Part shown: positions 12,684 to 24,725 of the stretch, one piece after another | How positions within the stretch are numbered: position 1 is the stretch's first letter | Layout of the letters: every line of letters starts with the position of its first letter | Assembly: GCA_029532415.1 (NCBI GenBank) | Contig: JAQOTA010000071.1 | Coordinates: 806,001-870,000 of the forward strand | Direction: 5' to 3' | Origin: Marasmius tenuissimus | Lineage: Eukaryota; Basidiomycota; Agaricomycetes; Agaricales; Marasmiaceae | DNA: 64,000 nucleotides | Position numbers and translations under genes: made by a program | Notes under the pieces: model-generated | What the model saw: the letters and a program-made list of their open reading frames with translations, nothing else | Told to the model about the DNA's origin: nothing | Databases searched by the model: none

Positions 12684-14313
12684 TTAAAACCTCAAGTTAT
12701 AAGCGTACGATAGCGATCTATGGTCCGGCCCACGAGCGTGTGACGAAGCAGGTCGGGAACTATTACGATTAGCGTGTCTTCTACACCCAGTCGCATGCGG
12801 AGGTGCATACGAGACGGGACGAGGACCCTTGGGAAACATGGTAGCAATACCTATGCGGTGCTCAAGCAGCGGTTCTAAACTGTTGGTACTGGCATTGTTG
12901 TGGGAAGACGGTTGAAACCCCGTTGTGTCAAAAGGGAATAATGCGACGGTGTACTGCGAGAATAGTCTGGATCGGCTCGAAATCGGAAAACGGAAGTGGA
13001 TGAACTCACGTTGATACTAAAGTGGGCAATCTCACACGTCGGTTTTAGAGACTTTGGGAGGTTAATTTCGCCGTTCATCCTTCGTGTAATCCAGCCGTCG
13101 TCACCCTCAATCTCACGACATCCCTCAGCAGAAAGCCACCAGACTCCCATTGCGGAATCTTCGCTGGGTTTGTTATTTACTTTTGGTAGCATCTTCATAA
13201 GGTGGGTAACCTCGGTGCGAATTACGTCGTGTCGAGAGTTGATGTGGCGACGAAGACGAACGTCGATGGCTTCGCGGTTTGAAAAAAGGTCCAGAGCCTG
13301 AGTGTCCCTGCTTGACAGGAGCAGGGAAAGGGGTATGACTGAGCCACGGGCGTAGCATAACTGCGCAGTAGCGTGTGAGTATGACTTGTTATAGATCACA
13401 AAAGGATAGGTAGAAAAGCTTACGGGCTTTGCTAACGAAAGATGGCATATCACCTCCGTCTGACGGGTATTGAACAAGGTGCCGTGAATTCTAATAGGGG
13501 GCAAGGTAGTCCATCCCTCTGGGTCTGATTCAGGGCCAAACAGGGGATTGAGCTCCTGATATGACAGTTGACGAAGGTTTGAGGGGGGAGACGGCCGTGT
13601 CGCTGGTATGTAGACAAATGTGGAAGACAGACTGTCGGTGGGCGGTCAGACGATACGTGAAGGAGATATCTCTTTAGTATAAGCATGGTGTAGACTCACC
13701 TACTGTCATAGCGAAACATACGTCTGACAACATGAATGATTAGATCGTAGCGTACGCTAGCGCGGGTAAAGCGCTCCACAACTGTCGGCGGAAGGGGGAA
13801 CTGTGTTCCTTCGCCGTTCCCGATCGAGACCGTCTTGGGCAACGAGACGGAAAATGACCATTGTTGATGTCCAGAGAGCCGTTTATTGGTATCTTTGGAC
13901 CATAGCGTCTGCGAGCTATCCAGAAAAATCATTCCGTCGTCAGCTTCGCTTCCTGTTAATAGCTCCCCGCGAACCTTGAATCATAAACTTAGAGTTGAGT
14001 GGTCCCGAAGAGAGGCAGTACTCACGATAACTTTGACCGTCTGTATGTTACTACCGCCCTCCTCGACATCCATATCCACTGATCCGGTGATTTTCTCGCC
14101 CTCGATATATACGGGAAGGGCCTTTGTCTCCCTAGCACCGCTGAAGAGCGTCAATGTGATCCATGGTCTGCTGTTCTTGTCGTTTGGATTGACTAAAAGC
14201 TGGGTGATGTGCTCAGTGAGAGGCCGAGGTGGAGGATTTTCTCGACGCGTGTAAGCTGGAAGGGAAGTGACAGAACCAGCTAAAGATGCAGTATCGTTGA
14301 CGAATATCTGCAT
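12684..14313 (-). CDS. arrestin-like protein, paralogue 1
   Basis: Member of an agaricomycete family with an arrestin-type double beta-sandwich. The start at 14313 (MQIFVNDTASL) is chosen because the upstream frame is long but unlike the family. The N-half carries EGEKITGSVDMDVEEG and GHQQWSFSVSLPKTVSIG. The C-half carries LCYARGSVIPLSLLL, DTQALDLFSNREAIDVRLRR and GEINLPKSLKPTCEIAHFSI. The last exon starts YTVALFPFDTTGFQ and runs to the stop at 12684. An LPAY motif (PY-like) precedes TRRENPPP near the N-terminus. By analogy with yeast ART proteins it may recruit an Rsp5-type ubiquitin ligase to cargo, but this is inference. Three relatives lie on the same strand at 39.9-45.5 kb. Exon edges are inferred. 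Confidence 0.72.
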
Positions 14314-14384
14314 AAAGCCTAAAGGAAGGTGGGTAAGGCGGACCTGGTTAATGGTCTCGATCCTCTTATATGGTCGAAGTAGTG

Positions 14385-14396
14385 CTCTATATAGAG
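14385..14396 (-). promoter_or_regulatory. TATA-like palindrome upstream of arrestin-like gene 1
   Basis: CTCTATATAGAG is a perfect palindrome about 75 bp before the proposed start at 14313. A related CTCTATATAT lies at a similar distance from arrestin-like gene 2. The spacing suits a core promoter; function is inferred. Confidence 0.4.
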
Positions 14397-15428
14397 GCCA
14401 TACTGTGGAATTGACAAGAGTGCCTTCGGGTGCAATTCCCTCGCTTGCGCCCAATGCCGTCCCGAATCACATCACTGACACATTTCCGGTTGATTGATAT
14501 TTTAGCGCCTTTCCACATGGGCGGTATTCCGCAGAAAAACAGGCAACTTTTGGGACGACTGGACATGAATTACATACCCATCTCTTCAATCTTTTAGGGG
14601 AGTTGACGTGAGAGCAAAATGAGATTCCGTATTGCCCAAGTGCTTATTGAAAATTGAATCGCCGATAAAATCCCGGTGTACTCATAGTAATAATAGTACG
14701 CGGCCTTGGGGGTCTTCACGGCCATCAAGACCGTATGCTGATAGTAAACCTATATCTCGATCCAGAGGAATTGTATTCTAATATGAGGCTCGCAGCCATC
14801 CGGGATGGCGAGAGAATTAGTGAATCTCGCCTACAATAACCATCCTAATTGAAGGCCAAGTACCCTGGCGAACTTTGCTCAGCTGGATACCGATTCTTAC
14901 CAAGGTGACGCATGGTGTGATGAAGCGTCGAAATGAGGGCGAAGATCGACGATGAACTCTGCCTTTGGAACCTCAGTATAACAAGCTGCCTGAACTTGGA
15001 GCCTGGCCATTCGGACTAAGAGCGGGATGGCATGCCCTTGGTGTGAGGCAACCTTCCCGTTCGATCTTCCAGGCTGCAAGTGGATAAGGTCATTTATAGA
15101 GATCATTGACACTAACCTCCTAACAAAACCCCGGTACACAACAGAGGAGAGATGGAGCATACGCAAGTCACCCTACATTCGCCACGACGAAATGTCAGGA
15201 CGCGACAAGCCGTCTGGAACACGTCGTTATAGCGATCCCCGAGAGCTGAAAGACTTGCAGGAGCACTAATTTACACGCCGGTGAGAGTCCTCGAGCTCGA
15301 GGCCATCATGAGAACAGCATCTTTGGCTGCATTATTGACCCGCAAGGCAGAGATGGATGCGGAAGAATGATTACGATATACTTTCAAAGGACGCGAGGTA
15401 GACGGATGATGGCGCTCGAGTTAGTGAT

Positions 15429-15767
15429 AGTTCGAGTAGCCAGAGGCCAGAGAGCGTAGTACTCCAGAGATCTAGGCTTGAAGCGCTGGATAGAGCACAA
15501 GAAAGTCGACAAATTTTGGGAGTGCCAGGGACTACAGCTGAGGAGAACCAGGTAGCCAGAAAAGCCGAGCAGTTCAAGAGTCAAGAACGTCTTCTCAGGC
15601 TCTAAGCCCGACCCAATCCTTCGCCAAGCCGACTTGTCCTCATAGATGGTCCCGTCGCGGTACCCCGTCTTCTGCTCAAGCCCCTAGCCCTAAGCCGGAG
15701 CGGTCGGAACAGTCCATCTATTGTGGTGGATGAGAAAACAAGTGTAGCCGCGGTCGTGGTGCAATGA
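15429..15767 (+). pseudogene. possible relic reading frame with one internal stop
   Basis: One plus-strand frame reads SSSQRPESVVLQRSRLEALD and onward with the charged, coiled-coil-like composition of a real protein. A TAA interrupts it at 15603-15605, after which the same frame stays open to 15767 with a Ser/Pro/Arg-rich sequence. Upstream, 15027-15269 holds another open frame ending RELKDLQEH. I recognise no family. It may be a decayed gene or chance. Confidence 0.22.
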
Positions 15768-16737
15768 TCTTGCTCACGTCTAACGCCCCTCGGATCACTT
15801 CGTGACCTCAGTTCTATCATCTATGTGGTGCAATAGACGACGTTTGCTGATAGACGGGAGCTGCTCCGAGGCCGGTTGTTGTAGTCTTTTGTATAGTTTC
15901 AGTTCCCGTCGAATCTACTGCGCTGCACCCCCTGAGTGTGTGTTGGTTGCACTGCTTTGCAGCATAAACCACTAGAGTCGAGGCAATACACACTGAATGG
16001 CCTCGATTTCGAGGGTTCTGGCCGACGCCTGACATGTAAGTATATCTCGATCAGCAGTGACGCTCGCAGGAGTCAGGAGTCTCGCGACGTCGCGTCTTTC
16101 CTACAAAGAAGTTTCAGGCAAGGCATTGAAGATTTGTCTGGTGAGAAATAGACACGAAGGGGAAAAGAAGAGTGGCGAGGGGTAAGTGCCAACATCCTCA
16201 ACTTGCGCACCCTTTGGGCCCTGGTACGCCGCGAAATGCTAGTTCTTATCCCACGCAACCTAACTAGGAGCGAAGAAGCACGTAATGAGAAGAGTCTTGA
16301 TTCTGTTACGCTGGCGTGCACGTAGAATCAACGAGGCGCTTATTTTCAGTCACTGAGCCCGGTACTCGCCTGTACTATGAAGCTTCTAGAAGAGTTTCCT
16401 GCTAGTCAGGCTTGATCTGGCTTGATATGGCCTTGTCCTCTGACGGTTGAAGGGATTTGCGGGGATATAAATGTAGCCCCAAAGTGTCGCCATTAGAATT
16501 CTGGATGAGATTTTAGAGCTGAAGGGAGTTTCGTTCAAATGACACGCCTCTAGGCGACAGAAGCTAGAGGGAGACCTGACGCGACACGACCGTCTGGTCC
16601 ACGGATGTTTGAGCAACGGCGGTGGCTGTGCAACTTTCTTGTTCACTTCCAACGCGGTTCTCGCGTTCCCTCGTCCTCTCGTCCTCTCGTTTCCCTTCTG
16701 ATTTTGCTGGAAATTGTAGAATCAGCTACCTGTCATA

Positions 16738-18944
16738 ATGTTTGCCAACAGGTACGGCTCCATTGTACTGCGTTAGGAACTTGTACTCAAACTGTTACCC
16801 CAAAGCTCGTCTGCATTTGGAATAAAACCAGCGGGAACCACTGGTACATCTATCTTTGGTCAACCCCAACAGCAACCCCAACAGACGGCAGGAACTTCGC
16901 TCTTTGGTAGCAACAGCGCACAAACCCAAGCTCAGCCCTCGGCGACTACACAATCTATGTTTGGAACTAATTCCACGACACCAGCGACTGGTTCCCTTTT
17001 CGGCGGTGGTGGAACTGGTGCCTTTGGGCAGCAAAACCAACAGAAACCTGCTGGGACGGGCTTGTTTGGGCAGCAGAGTACGGGAGGGCTATTCGGGCAG
17101 AATAATCAACAACAGCAGCAGCAGAGTGGCGGGACGGGGATGGGGACAGGATTGTTTGGACAATCGAACACTGGAGGGGCGGGGACAGGTCTGTTTGGTC
17201 AAAATCAGAATCAGCAGCAGCAGCAGCAACCACAACAGGGTGCTGGAACGGGCACAGGTCTCTTCGGACAGTCGAACACGGGAGGAAGCTTGTTCGGCCA
17301 GAACAACCAACAACAGCAGCAGCAGGGTGGAACGGGGACGGGCTTGTTTGGACAGTCTAACGCGGGAGGCACAGGAACTGGTCTCTTTGGACAGAACAAC
17401 CAGCAACAGCAGGGAACTGGGAACAGCTTATTTGGGCAGTCGAATACGGGTGGGACGGGGACGGGCTTGTTTGGACAGAACAATCAGCAGCAACAGCAAC
17501 AGGGCGCGACGGGTGGCGGTCTCTTCGGTCAATCGACCACCGGAGGAACAGGGCTGTTCGGCCAAAATAACCAGAGCACGGCTGGTGGCGGCCTTTTTGG
17601 GCAGAATAACCAACAGTCGACTGCAGGAACAGGATTATTTGGACAGAATGCGGGGACAGGTATGTTTGGACAATCGCAACAACAGCCCCAGCAGCAGCAG
17701 CAGAGTTCGTTATTCGGAGGAGGTAATACTCAACAAAATGGATCTTCTCTGTGGGGGAAACCGGCCGGTCAGCAACAACCTCAGTGAGTCGTTCAGGCAG
17801 CCTCTAAAACATCGTCAGTGTTCATAGACTTTTTTCCACGTCCATTCTTCCATTAGGATTGGGTAAGTTCATTCGATTTCGAGCATCGTACTGTCACTCA
17901 GATTCTGCGGAACGTCAGCAATCAACAGGCCCCTCCTTTCACGAAAACTACGAAATTTAACGACCTTCCAGATGAAATGAAACGGTTCTTCGAGCAGATC
18001 GAGTGAGTGAGCAAGCTCAATCCTCCGCGCCCTGAAGCCAACCGCTTTTCGACCAGTACCCATATCCAGGGTCGAGTCCAAATCAGCAAGGAACTACATC
18101 AACGGAAACTAGGAGAAGAGGCAACTAAAGGACAGGAACTCGTTCGTTCCGTACATCGAGTGAGTTGACCAGCACCAAGTACTGGGTTCGCGCTTTGCCT
18201 TGAGACTGACCTTTCTCTCTTGTAGGATCTAGCTCAAACTAGTACAACCATCCGAAACGACCTCCAATTCACGAGAGATCTCAAGGCGAAAGCCGATCAA
18301 GCTGTTCAAGATACGATCGTTGCTTGTCGTATTGTCGACGGCTTCAAAAATACGCAGGCGAATGGGGGCTATTTGAAAGATCACGCGAGTTTCCCACTAG
18401 AGTTCGTCGCGATACGTTGTGCTCTATTCGTTATCCGTGTTCTAACCGTCCTTACTTAGATTCTTCACTCGTATAACGAGACAAACGAAGGAGAGGCTAG
18501 CATGGTACAAATCGACTATCGAGGTGAGTTGGACGACCCCCTGGTCTCGAGATGTACTGGTACTCATCTCGTTCTCTATCCACCCACTCCCAGCAAATCG
18601 AACGAAAACTCTCCTCCATGGCTAGTCAGCCGACTATAACTCCTCAACGTTCGTTTTTCATCCTGCCTATTCTGCCTTGCGTCCACATCCTTACTCTCTA
18701 TCCAGGCGTCGTCTCTGCCCTCCAGGCCCAACACGCAACGTTCCTGTCCCTCGCCGGTCGAACGGCGACCCTTGACGCGGACCTACAGAAAATCAAGGCG
18801 ATCTATACGCAGCTATGGCGTGCTAGGACAGGAAGTGTTCGGGACCCGTTCGATGGAGGCGCTGATATTGATGAACAAGGTTTGGGTCCCGGTGTTAGCG
18901 TCAATGGGATTGGGGGGAGCTTTAGTATGTTGAATGTGAGGTGA
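16738..18944 (+). CDS. NUP49: FG-repeat nucleoporin NUP49/NUP58
   Basis: Component of the central transport channel of the nuclear pore (NUP62-NUP54-NUP58 type complex). A 14-nt first exon (MFAN plus two bases) joins at 16806 to a long repeat exon. That exon consists of GLFGQ units separated by Gln/Asn/Gly/Thr-rich spacers, about twenty in all, up to 17783. The structured C-terminal half begins TKTTKFNDLPDEMKRFFEQI and continues HIQGRVQISKELHQRKLGEE, IRNDLQFTRDLKAKADQA, FPLEFFTRITRQTKERLAWY, IVSALQAQHATFLSLAGRTA and KIKAIYTQLWRARTG. These are the helical landmarks of the family. The exon linking repeat and helical parts is unclear: a 6-nt microexon or one longer intron both restore the frame. 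Stop at 18944, 175 bp from the converging esterase. Confidence 0.85.
16960..17783 (+). repeat. FG-repeat and polyglutamine tract in nucleoporin
   Basis: Degenerate tandem units coding GLFGQ plus Q-rich spacers (CAG/CAA runs) fill this exon. The units share near-identical stretches, so the tract is prone to slippage and length variation between strains. Confidence 0.85.
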
Positions 18945-19119
18945 CGATGAAACAAACGTGTACATACGGTTGTATTGTAACGGTTCACAGTCGTCATCTC
19001 CTGAATATTTTTTGCGGGTGACAGACTGCAAGCTCAACGTGTCCGCTTAATCCGTGATGTTGAAGATAAGGTAGATACATATGTACATCCGTCCACATTC
19101 TGGGATCCGTTCATGATAC

Positions 19120-21367
19120 TCATTGCAACATCCATCGTCTATGGAGGAAAGTAATTGGATTTTGGTTGATGAAATCGATCTGCTCTTTGCGGTAATCATC
19201 GGGTATCAGCTTCATGTTGGCACCGTTGAGTTCCATGAGGACCTGGTTGTTGGGGGTATAGGAATCCCAGGTGGGACCTAGCAATTTGTAGAAAGTTAGC
19301 TCAAAATCGCAGAAGTCGACGAAATTACTGACGAGGCAATCCCTTTCCGTCGTTAGGATCGAGACTTGTGGCGAACGAAACCCAATAGTCGATCATGAGG
19401 CGACTGAGGGGAACGTCGGTCGCGTTCGTGACGCCTCCAAAGACGTACAGGACTTCCGATCCGTGGGCAACTGGGAGCCGGGACGTATAGGTCATTATAA
19501 GACGGTTAATCAACGAACGAAGAGGAGAACGTACCCCCGCGTGGCCCGTTGCCAGGTTGCGGCTGTGTGAACAAGTATCCGTACGTTTTGACACCGGCGT
19601 TGGAGGCCGTCCGTTGCCACAATCGTCGTTGGGACTGGAATGAGACGTCACCGTCTAGAAGGGAGGCACAGAGTCAGTATCTGGTAATCGAAGTAGAACG
19701 AACGAAAAGAAAACACTTACTGATCGCCGCCCACCTCTTATACCCCTGCGGGAGACCGAAGGTCTCATTCCCTGTGTTGAATGGCGACCCCAACGCCGGG
19801 ATATCAGGATACAACTCGAGAATTCTGTCAGTCGCGTCGTTGAGGGTTTGGGCGCTGACGTCTGGAGGACTCAGGTTCTTGAGTATCGCTAGGCGAAGGT
19901 TTTGGTCGCCATAATCCATGTTGGCATCCATAGGAGTGATGAAGGTCCCTAGGAGGAGAATATAACTGTTAATCTGGTGCGTCTATGTATGCCTTGGGCT
20001 ATGGTCGACCCACCCTCATCCAAATTAGTCCCCGCAATGAACGGAACCTTTGCGAACCGTCCCTGCTTCAGAAGATTCGAAGGTCGGTCAGGTAAGAATC
20101 CCCCAGGGCCGTCGAGCGTAGGGTTGTAAGGGAATAGTTCATCGGCCTCGTTGATCGATGCTACTAATCCCTGAAGGATTGAAGATGTGTTCGCGGTCTT
20201 GAGACAATCGAAAGTATTACTTGTGTTGGCGACTGAAGCACATTCGGGAACACCGGCTACGAAGTTCGTCCAAACACTTTCCCGTACCTCCGCGGTGTGT
20301 TCAATGGGTGTGGCAGCAGAGCCGGATTCGAAGATCTACATGTACGTTAGTCCAGAAGGCGGGAGACGGGTCTAGTGGGAACGTACCCCCGCTCGAACGA
20401 GCTTAGAGAAATCTGGATTCAAGAACTGCACGGCTATCAAGATAGCTCCAGCACTCTCTCCGAATATCGTGACCTTCAAACGCAGAGTCACGTAAACGTG
20501 TTAGATGGCTTCAACTAGGAGGGCTTACCTTGTCTTTGTCCCCACCGAAATGACAGATGTTCTCCTGAACCCATTCTAACGCGGCGACCTGGTCTCTAAG
20601 GGCGAGATTAAGCGCGCCTTTACTGTCAGCCTCCGCTCCTTGAGGGAATCCCAGTGGGCCCAGACGGTAGTTGTGGGTGACAACTATGACCGGGGTCCCC
20701 TAACCGTTGAGCCCGGGTTAGACGGAGAAGGCAGCACTGTTACTTGTGCAAGACTCACCCGCAGCGCACTTTGCGCGACAATGGCGCTGCTGTTATATAT
20801 GTTTGCCGAACCAGCTTCGAACCCGCCTCCGTACGTCCTGGGATGGATTCAGTGTCACCAAGTAAAGAACTCGACAGGGTGTGAAGATGATACCAGAAGA
20901 GAACTGGGAGGTTTGCTCCTTCCGAAACACCAGATGGTCGGAATACGTTGACCGTCAAGCAATCTTCTGACATCTGAGAAAGGGGAAAGCCCTGGAAGCA
21001 TTTGACACGCGTCGTGAGTGGCGAGAACTAAGGATTCCATCAATAACCTCCCAATACTCACGGGTTGGAGACAGAAGGCGCTAAAGTTGCTTGCATCGAA
21101 ATTCCCCTCACTAAGCTCGGCCTTGACCGGTGGCTTCAACCGGAGCTCACCAACAGGTGCCTTCGCGAAGGGTATGCCTGATGAGTTCGTGGTCGGATGA
21201 GGAACGTACAAAATCTGGGAAGATTTGGGCGACGTACCTCCAAAGAAATCCTGCTGCAGTGATGCAACATCCCTTCCAACCAAAGTCGTCCCACCCAAGG
21301 TCACTGTCGGATTAGCCGCGTTCACTGCTGAGGCGAAAGCCAATATTAGGGAAAGGTACACCATCAT
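19120..21367 (-). CDS. secreted type-B carboxylesterase/lipase, copy 1
   Basis: Alpha/beta-hydrolase of the carboxylesterase type-B family, probably secreted. The start at 21367 (or the next Met at 21364) gives a signal peptide, MVYLSLILAFASAVNA. Landmarks in order are IPFAKAPVGELRLKPP, MSEDCLTVNVFRPSG, and the oxyanion loop YGGGFEAGS after an intron. VVTHNYRLGPLGFPQGAEAD and WVQENICHFGGDKDK come next, then the nucleophile FGESAGAILIAVQFLN, and HGSEVLYVFGG with the catalytic His. The C-terminus reads DDYRKEQIDFINQNPITFLH and stops at 19120. Introns are short and numerous. The substrate is unknown. A close relative lies upstream at 22.5-24.7 kb with the same intron positions, so the pair arose by tandem duplication. 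Confidence 0.85.
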
Positions 21368-22468
21368 CCGATCGGAAGAAAGGAAACGGAGCCTTCTGGA
21401 GATCCATGGTCTCTTGTTCTTATACTATGGAAATTCAAATAGCGGCCACCCCTCGGCCACTCCACTCCCCGTGTGTCGGCACCTGATACACACATGGGAA
21501 TCAGCATGAACCAGTCATCAATATGATGGGCGACACAGGAACCCGGCAAGTAAGGATGAGTCGGGTTACAATGCAATGTTTGGCACGCTGTGTTACTTGT
21601 GCGGAACTCACACCGGGGTAGAAACGCGTATTAGCTGACATCAATTTCGTGAATATGGTTCGAGGCGGAAGGCGGAAGAATGACCCAGCACAGGTACGTG
21701 GATACGTCGTACGATGCCTTTTGACAGGTCCTAACAGGTTAGTTTTGAACCCCCCATCCAAGCGCCTTCAAGTGGATCATCGATCATCCTTGGCCCGGAA
21801 CTTACAAGTGCACCAGGCACGTCACTAAGAGCGAATCTGTCGAACCCTTTCGATCGTTGATCTCATCTTGAATGATGATGAAGGGAACTCTGAGTGGATC
21901 TTGGCCGCTATCGTTCCTCCTCCCATTGAAGTCGCTATGGCTTCATTTCGATACCTGATTTTGAAGAGTTTGTATCCGGAAGTTCCTTCACTGAGAATAT
22001 AGGGTTGCAAAAAGTCGTGGAGTGGCGAACCTTGGCTATGCCTCGAGGTGATTTTGCGAGTAAGAAGATGAAAATGGCTATAAAAAGCTAGCTATCAGCA
22101 CCCGACAGAGTATAATTTTGACATTTGCGCTACCACGGGTGCAACGAGGTGCAACGGAGCTCCTCAGCTGGGAGCTCCCACCGGAGGGGGCCTCATGCGA
22201 TCTTAGGACCTAAAACAGAACTCAAGTCTCAGGGCATACGGTTTCATCGGCAGATTGCCCCTGTGGCTTTGATCATGAACTATCCCACAGATGCAATGAT
22301 AGGTTGAAACCATTAACAGTTGTCATCAACATCTGGAGGACACTCTTCTTTATACACCTTACAAACAAACGCGTCAGCCTGATCCAGAAAAATAGGGTAG
22401 GTAAACATATCCATCTGCGAACATTCGGTAACACCGGTGTCCGTGGAACACATTTTGGGATTCGTTAA
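21368..22468. other. spacer between tandem esterases
   Basis: 1.1 kb without a supported gene. The part nearest copy 1 (about 21430-21540) resembles the sequence just upstream of copy 2 (about 24790-24900), with shared blocks such as CACCTGAT and AACCAGTCA. The duplication therefore seems to include the proximal promoter. The rest shows nothing recognisable. Confidence 0.5.
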
Positions 22469-24725
22469 TCATAACCACCGTCTATGGAAGAACGGCTTCG
22501 GGTTCTGGTTTATGAACTCGAACTGCTCTTTGCGATAATCATCGGGAATGAGCCTTGTGTTGGCGCTATTAAGTTCCAAGAGGACTTGCTTCTCAGGGGT
22601 GTAGGACTCCCAGGTAGGACCTGGTAAATATATGACATTAGCATCATCTTCCGGTCGAAACACCACTTGACACTGACGAGGAAATCCTTTCCCATCATTC
22701 GGATCGAGACTCGTAGCAAACGAAACCCAATAGTCGATCATGAGGTGGCTGAGGAAAACGTCGGTTGCGCTTGTGACATTCCCAAAGACGTATGGAAGAT
22801 CTACTGCATGGGTAACTGGCAGTGCGAACGTGTAAGTCGAGTTTGAGATGTCTAGCAATGATAGACTGAGAGTGCCTACCCCCAAGCGGCCCTGAGTCAG
22901 GTTGCGGTTGTGTAAACAGATACCCGTACGTTTTGACACCAGCATTGGAAGCCGTCTGCTGCCACAACCGTCGTTGGGAATCAAATGCTAAATCACCATC
23001 TATAGCGCGTATACAGAGTCGATTTTCGAACAATCAGAGTGGAGCAGAACGCACTTACGGATGGATGTCCATCTCTTATATCCTCGAGGGAGACCAAACG
23101 TCTCGTTCCCGGTGTTGTATGGTGACCCCAGCGCCGGAATATCAGGATACAATTCGAGGAGTCTATCGATTGTATCATTGAGAATCTCACGGGTGACGTC
23201 TGGGGGACTCAATTCCTTATGAAGCACTGAACGGAGGTTTCTGTCGCTATAATCCATGTTGGGATCCTGGGGTATAACGAAGGTTCCTGAGTAGGAGGAT
23301 GGATTTAATCCTGTGCGCCTGAAACGAGGTATAACCCATTCTACTCGCCTTCATCCAAGTTAGTTCCCGCGATGAAAGGTGCCCGCGCGAACCTTCCCTG
23401 TTCCCAAAGCCTCGAGGGTCGCTCAGGTAAGAATCCCCCAGGACCGTCGAGTGTAGGGTTGAACGGGGTTTGCTCATCGGCCTCGTTAATCGCTGCTTCC
23501 AGTCCCTGGAAGATTGAAGAGGTATTTGTGGTTCTCAGACAGTCGAAAGTGTTATTCGTGTTGGCGACCGAGGCACATTCGGGAACACCGGCAACAAAAT
23601 TTGTCCAGACAGCCTCCCGAACTTCGGCTGTGTGTTCCAGGGCTGTAGCAGCAGAGCCTGATTCAAAGATCTGATGCAGACACATAAACACGCGTGTCTT
23701 GAGCTAAAAACCGGAAGACGATGAGGCTAGGGAAGAACATACCGCCGCTCGCACGAGTTTAGAGAATTTCGGATTCAAGAATTGCACGCCTATCATAATG
23801 GCTCCAGCACTCTCTCCAAATATCGTGACCTAAAATGAAGAGTGTATAACGAGCGTAACTGGAAAGGTGGTACAACACCTACCTTGTCTTTGTCCCCACC
23901 GAAATGACAGACATTTTCCTGAACCCATTCCAACGCGGCGACTTGATCTCTGAGGGCGAGGTTCAGAGCGCCTTTCCTATTGGCCTCCGCTCCTTGAGCA
24001 AAGCCCAACGGACCCAGACGGTAGTTGTGGGTGACAACTATGACTGGGGTCCCCTGACCGTTGAGCTTGGGTCAGGCTAAGGGAAGGCACCGATACGTGA
24101 AACTCACCCGGAACGCACTTTGCGCGACAATGGCGCTGCTGTTGAATATGTTTGCGGAACCGCACCTCCGTATGTCCTGGAAGAAAGCCTGTGTTAGCAG
24201 AGGAGAAGGGGTTGCTACGTTGAAAACATGATACGTACCAGAAGAGAACTGGGAGGTTTGCTCCCTTTGACACGCCGGATGGTCGGTATACGTTGACGGT
24301 CAAACAATCTTCTGACATTTCGGAAAGCGAAAAGCCCTGAAGGATTATGAGCGCGTCAACAATTTTTACGACCGTCCCCAGCCGCAGAGACTTGTGATTC
24401 CAGTAAATTCGCAATACTTACGGGTTGGAGACAAAATAGGCTGAAGTTACTTGCATCAAAACTCCCCTCACTGAGTTCGGCCTTGACTGGTGGCCGCAAA
24501 CGAAGCTCACCAACAGGAGCCTTCGCGAAGGGTATGCCTGATAGAGTTCGTGGGTCGGGTGAGGTGTGCGAAGTCTGAGTATATAGGTGGCGCACCTCCA
24601 AAGAAATCTTGCTGCAGTAAAGTTACATCCCTTCCAACCAAAGTAGTCCTGCCCAAGGTCACCGTCGGCCTGGCCGCGTTCGCTGCTGATGTCAAAGCCA
24701 GGAGTAGCGGTAGATACGCTATCAT
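22469..24725 (-). pseudogene. type-B carboxylesterase copy 2, probably inactivated
   Basis: Tandem paralogue of the esterase at 19.1-21.4 kb with matching exons. The start at 24725 gives a signal peptide MIAYLPLLLALTSAANA. It keeps IPFAKAPVGELRLRPP, MSEDCLTVNVYRPSG, NYRLGPLGFAQGAEAN, the nucleophile FGESAGAIMIGVQFLN and the tail INQNPKPFFHRRWL. In the exon near 24140-24180 the loop that is YGGGFEAGS in copy 1 is 10 bp shorter. This removes the oxyanion Gly-Gly-Gly stretch and shifts the frame into a stop a few codons on. The catalytic-His region is also altered (HAVDLPYVFG against HGSEVLYVFG). I see no splice choice that obviously rescues it. A sequencing error is the main alternative. Confidence 0.72.

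Larger units (their letters stand above)
14314..16737. other. 2.4-kb divergent intergenic region
   Basis: It separates arrestin-like gene 1 from the nucleoporin gene. Apart from the TATA-like palindrome and a possible relic reading frame at 15429-15767, nothing is recognised. The stretch before the nucleoporin ATG is rich in TCCTCTCG repeats (16665-16690), typical of a pyrimidine-rich leader. Confidence 0.45.

Noticed and set aside
24130..24260. Explaining the esterase copy 2 frame shift by alternative splicing
   Set aside because: The flanking donor and acceptor match those of copy 1. No nearby GT or AG pair restores both the Gly-rich loop and the downstream frame.
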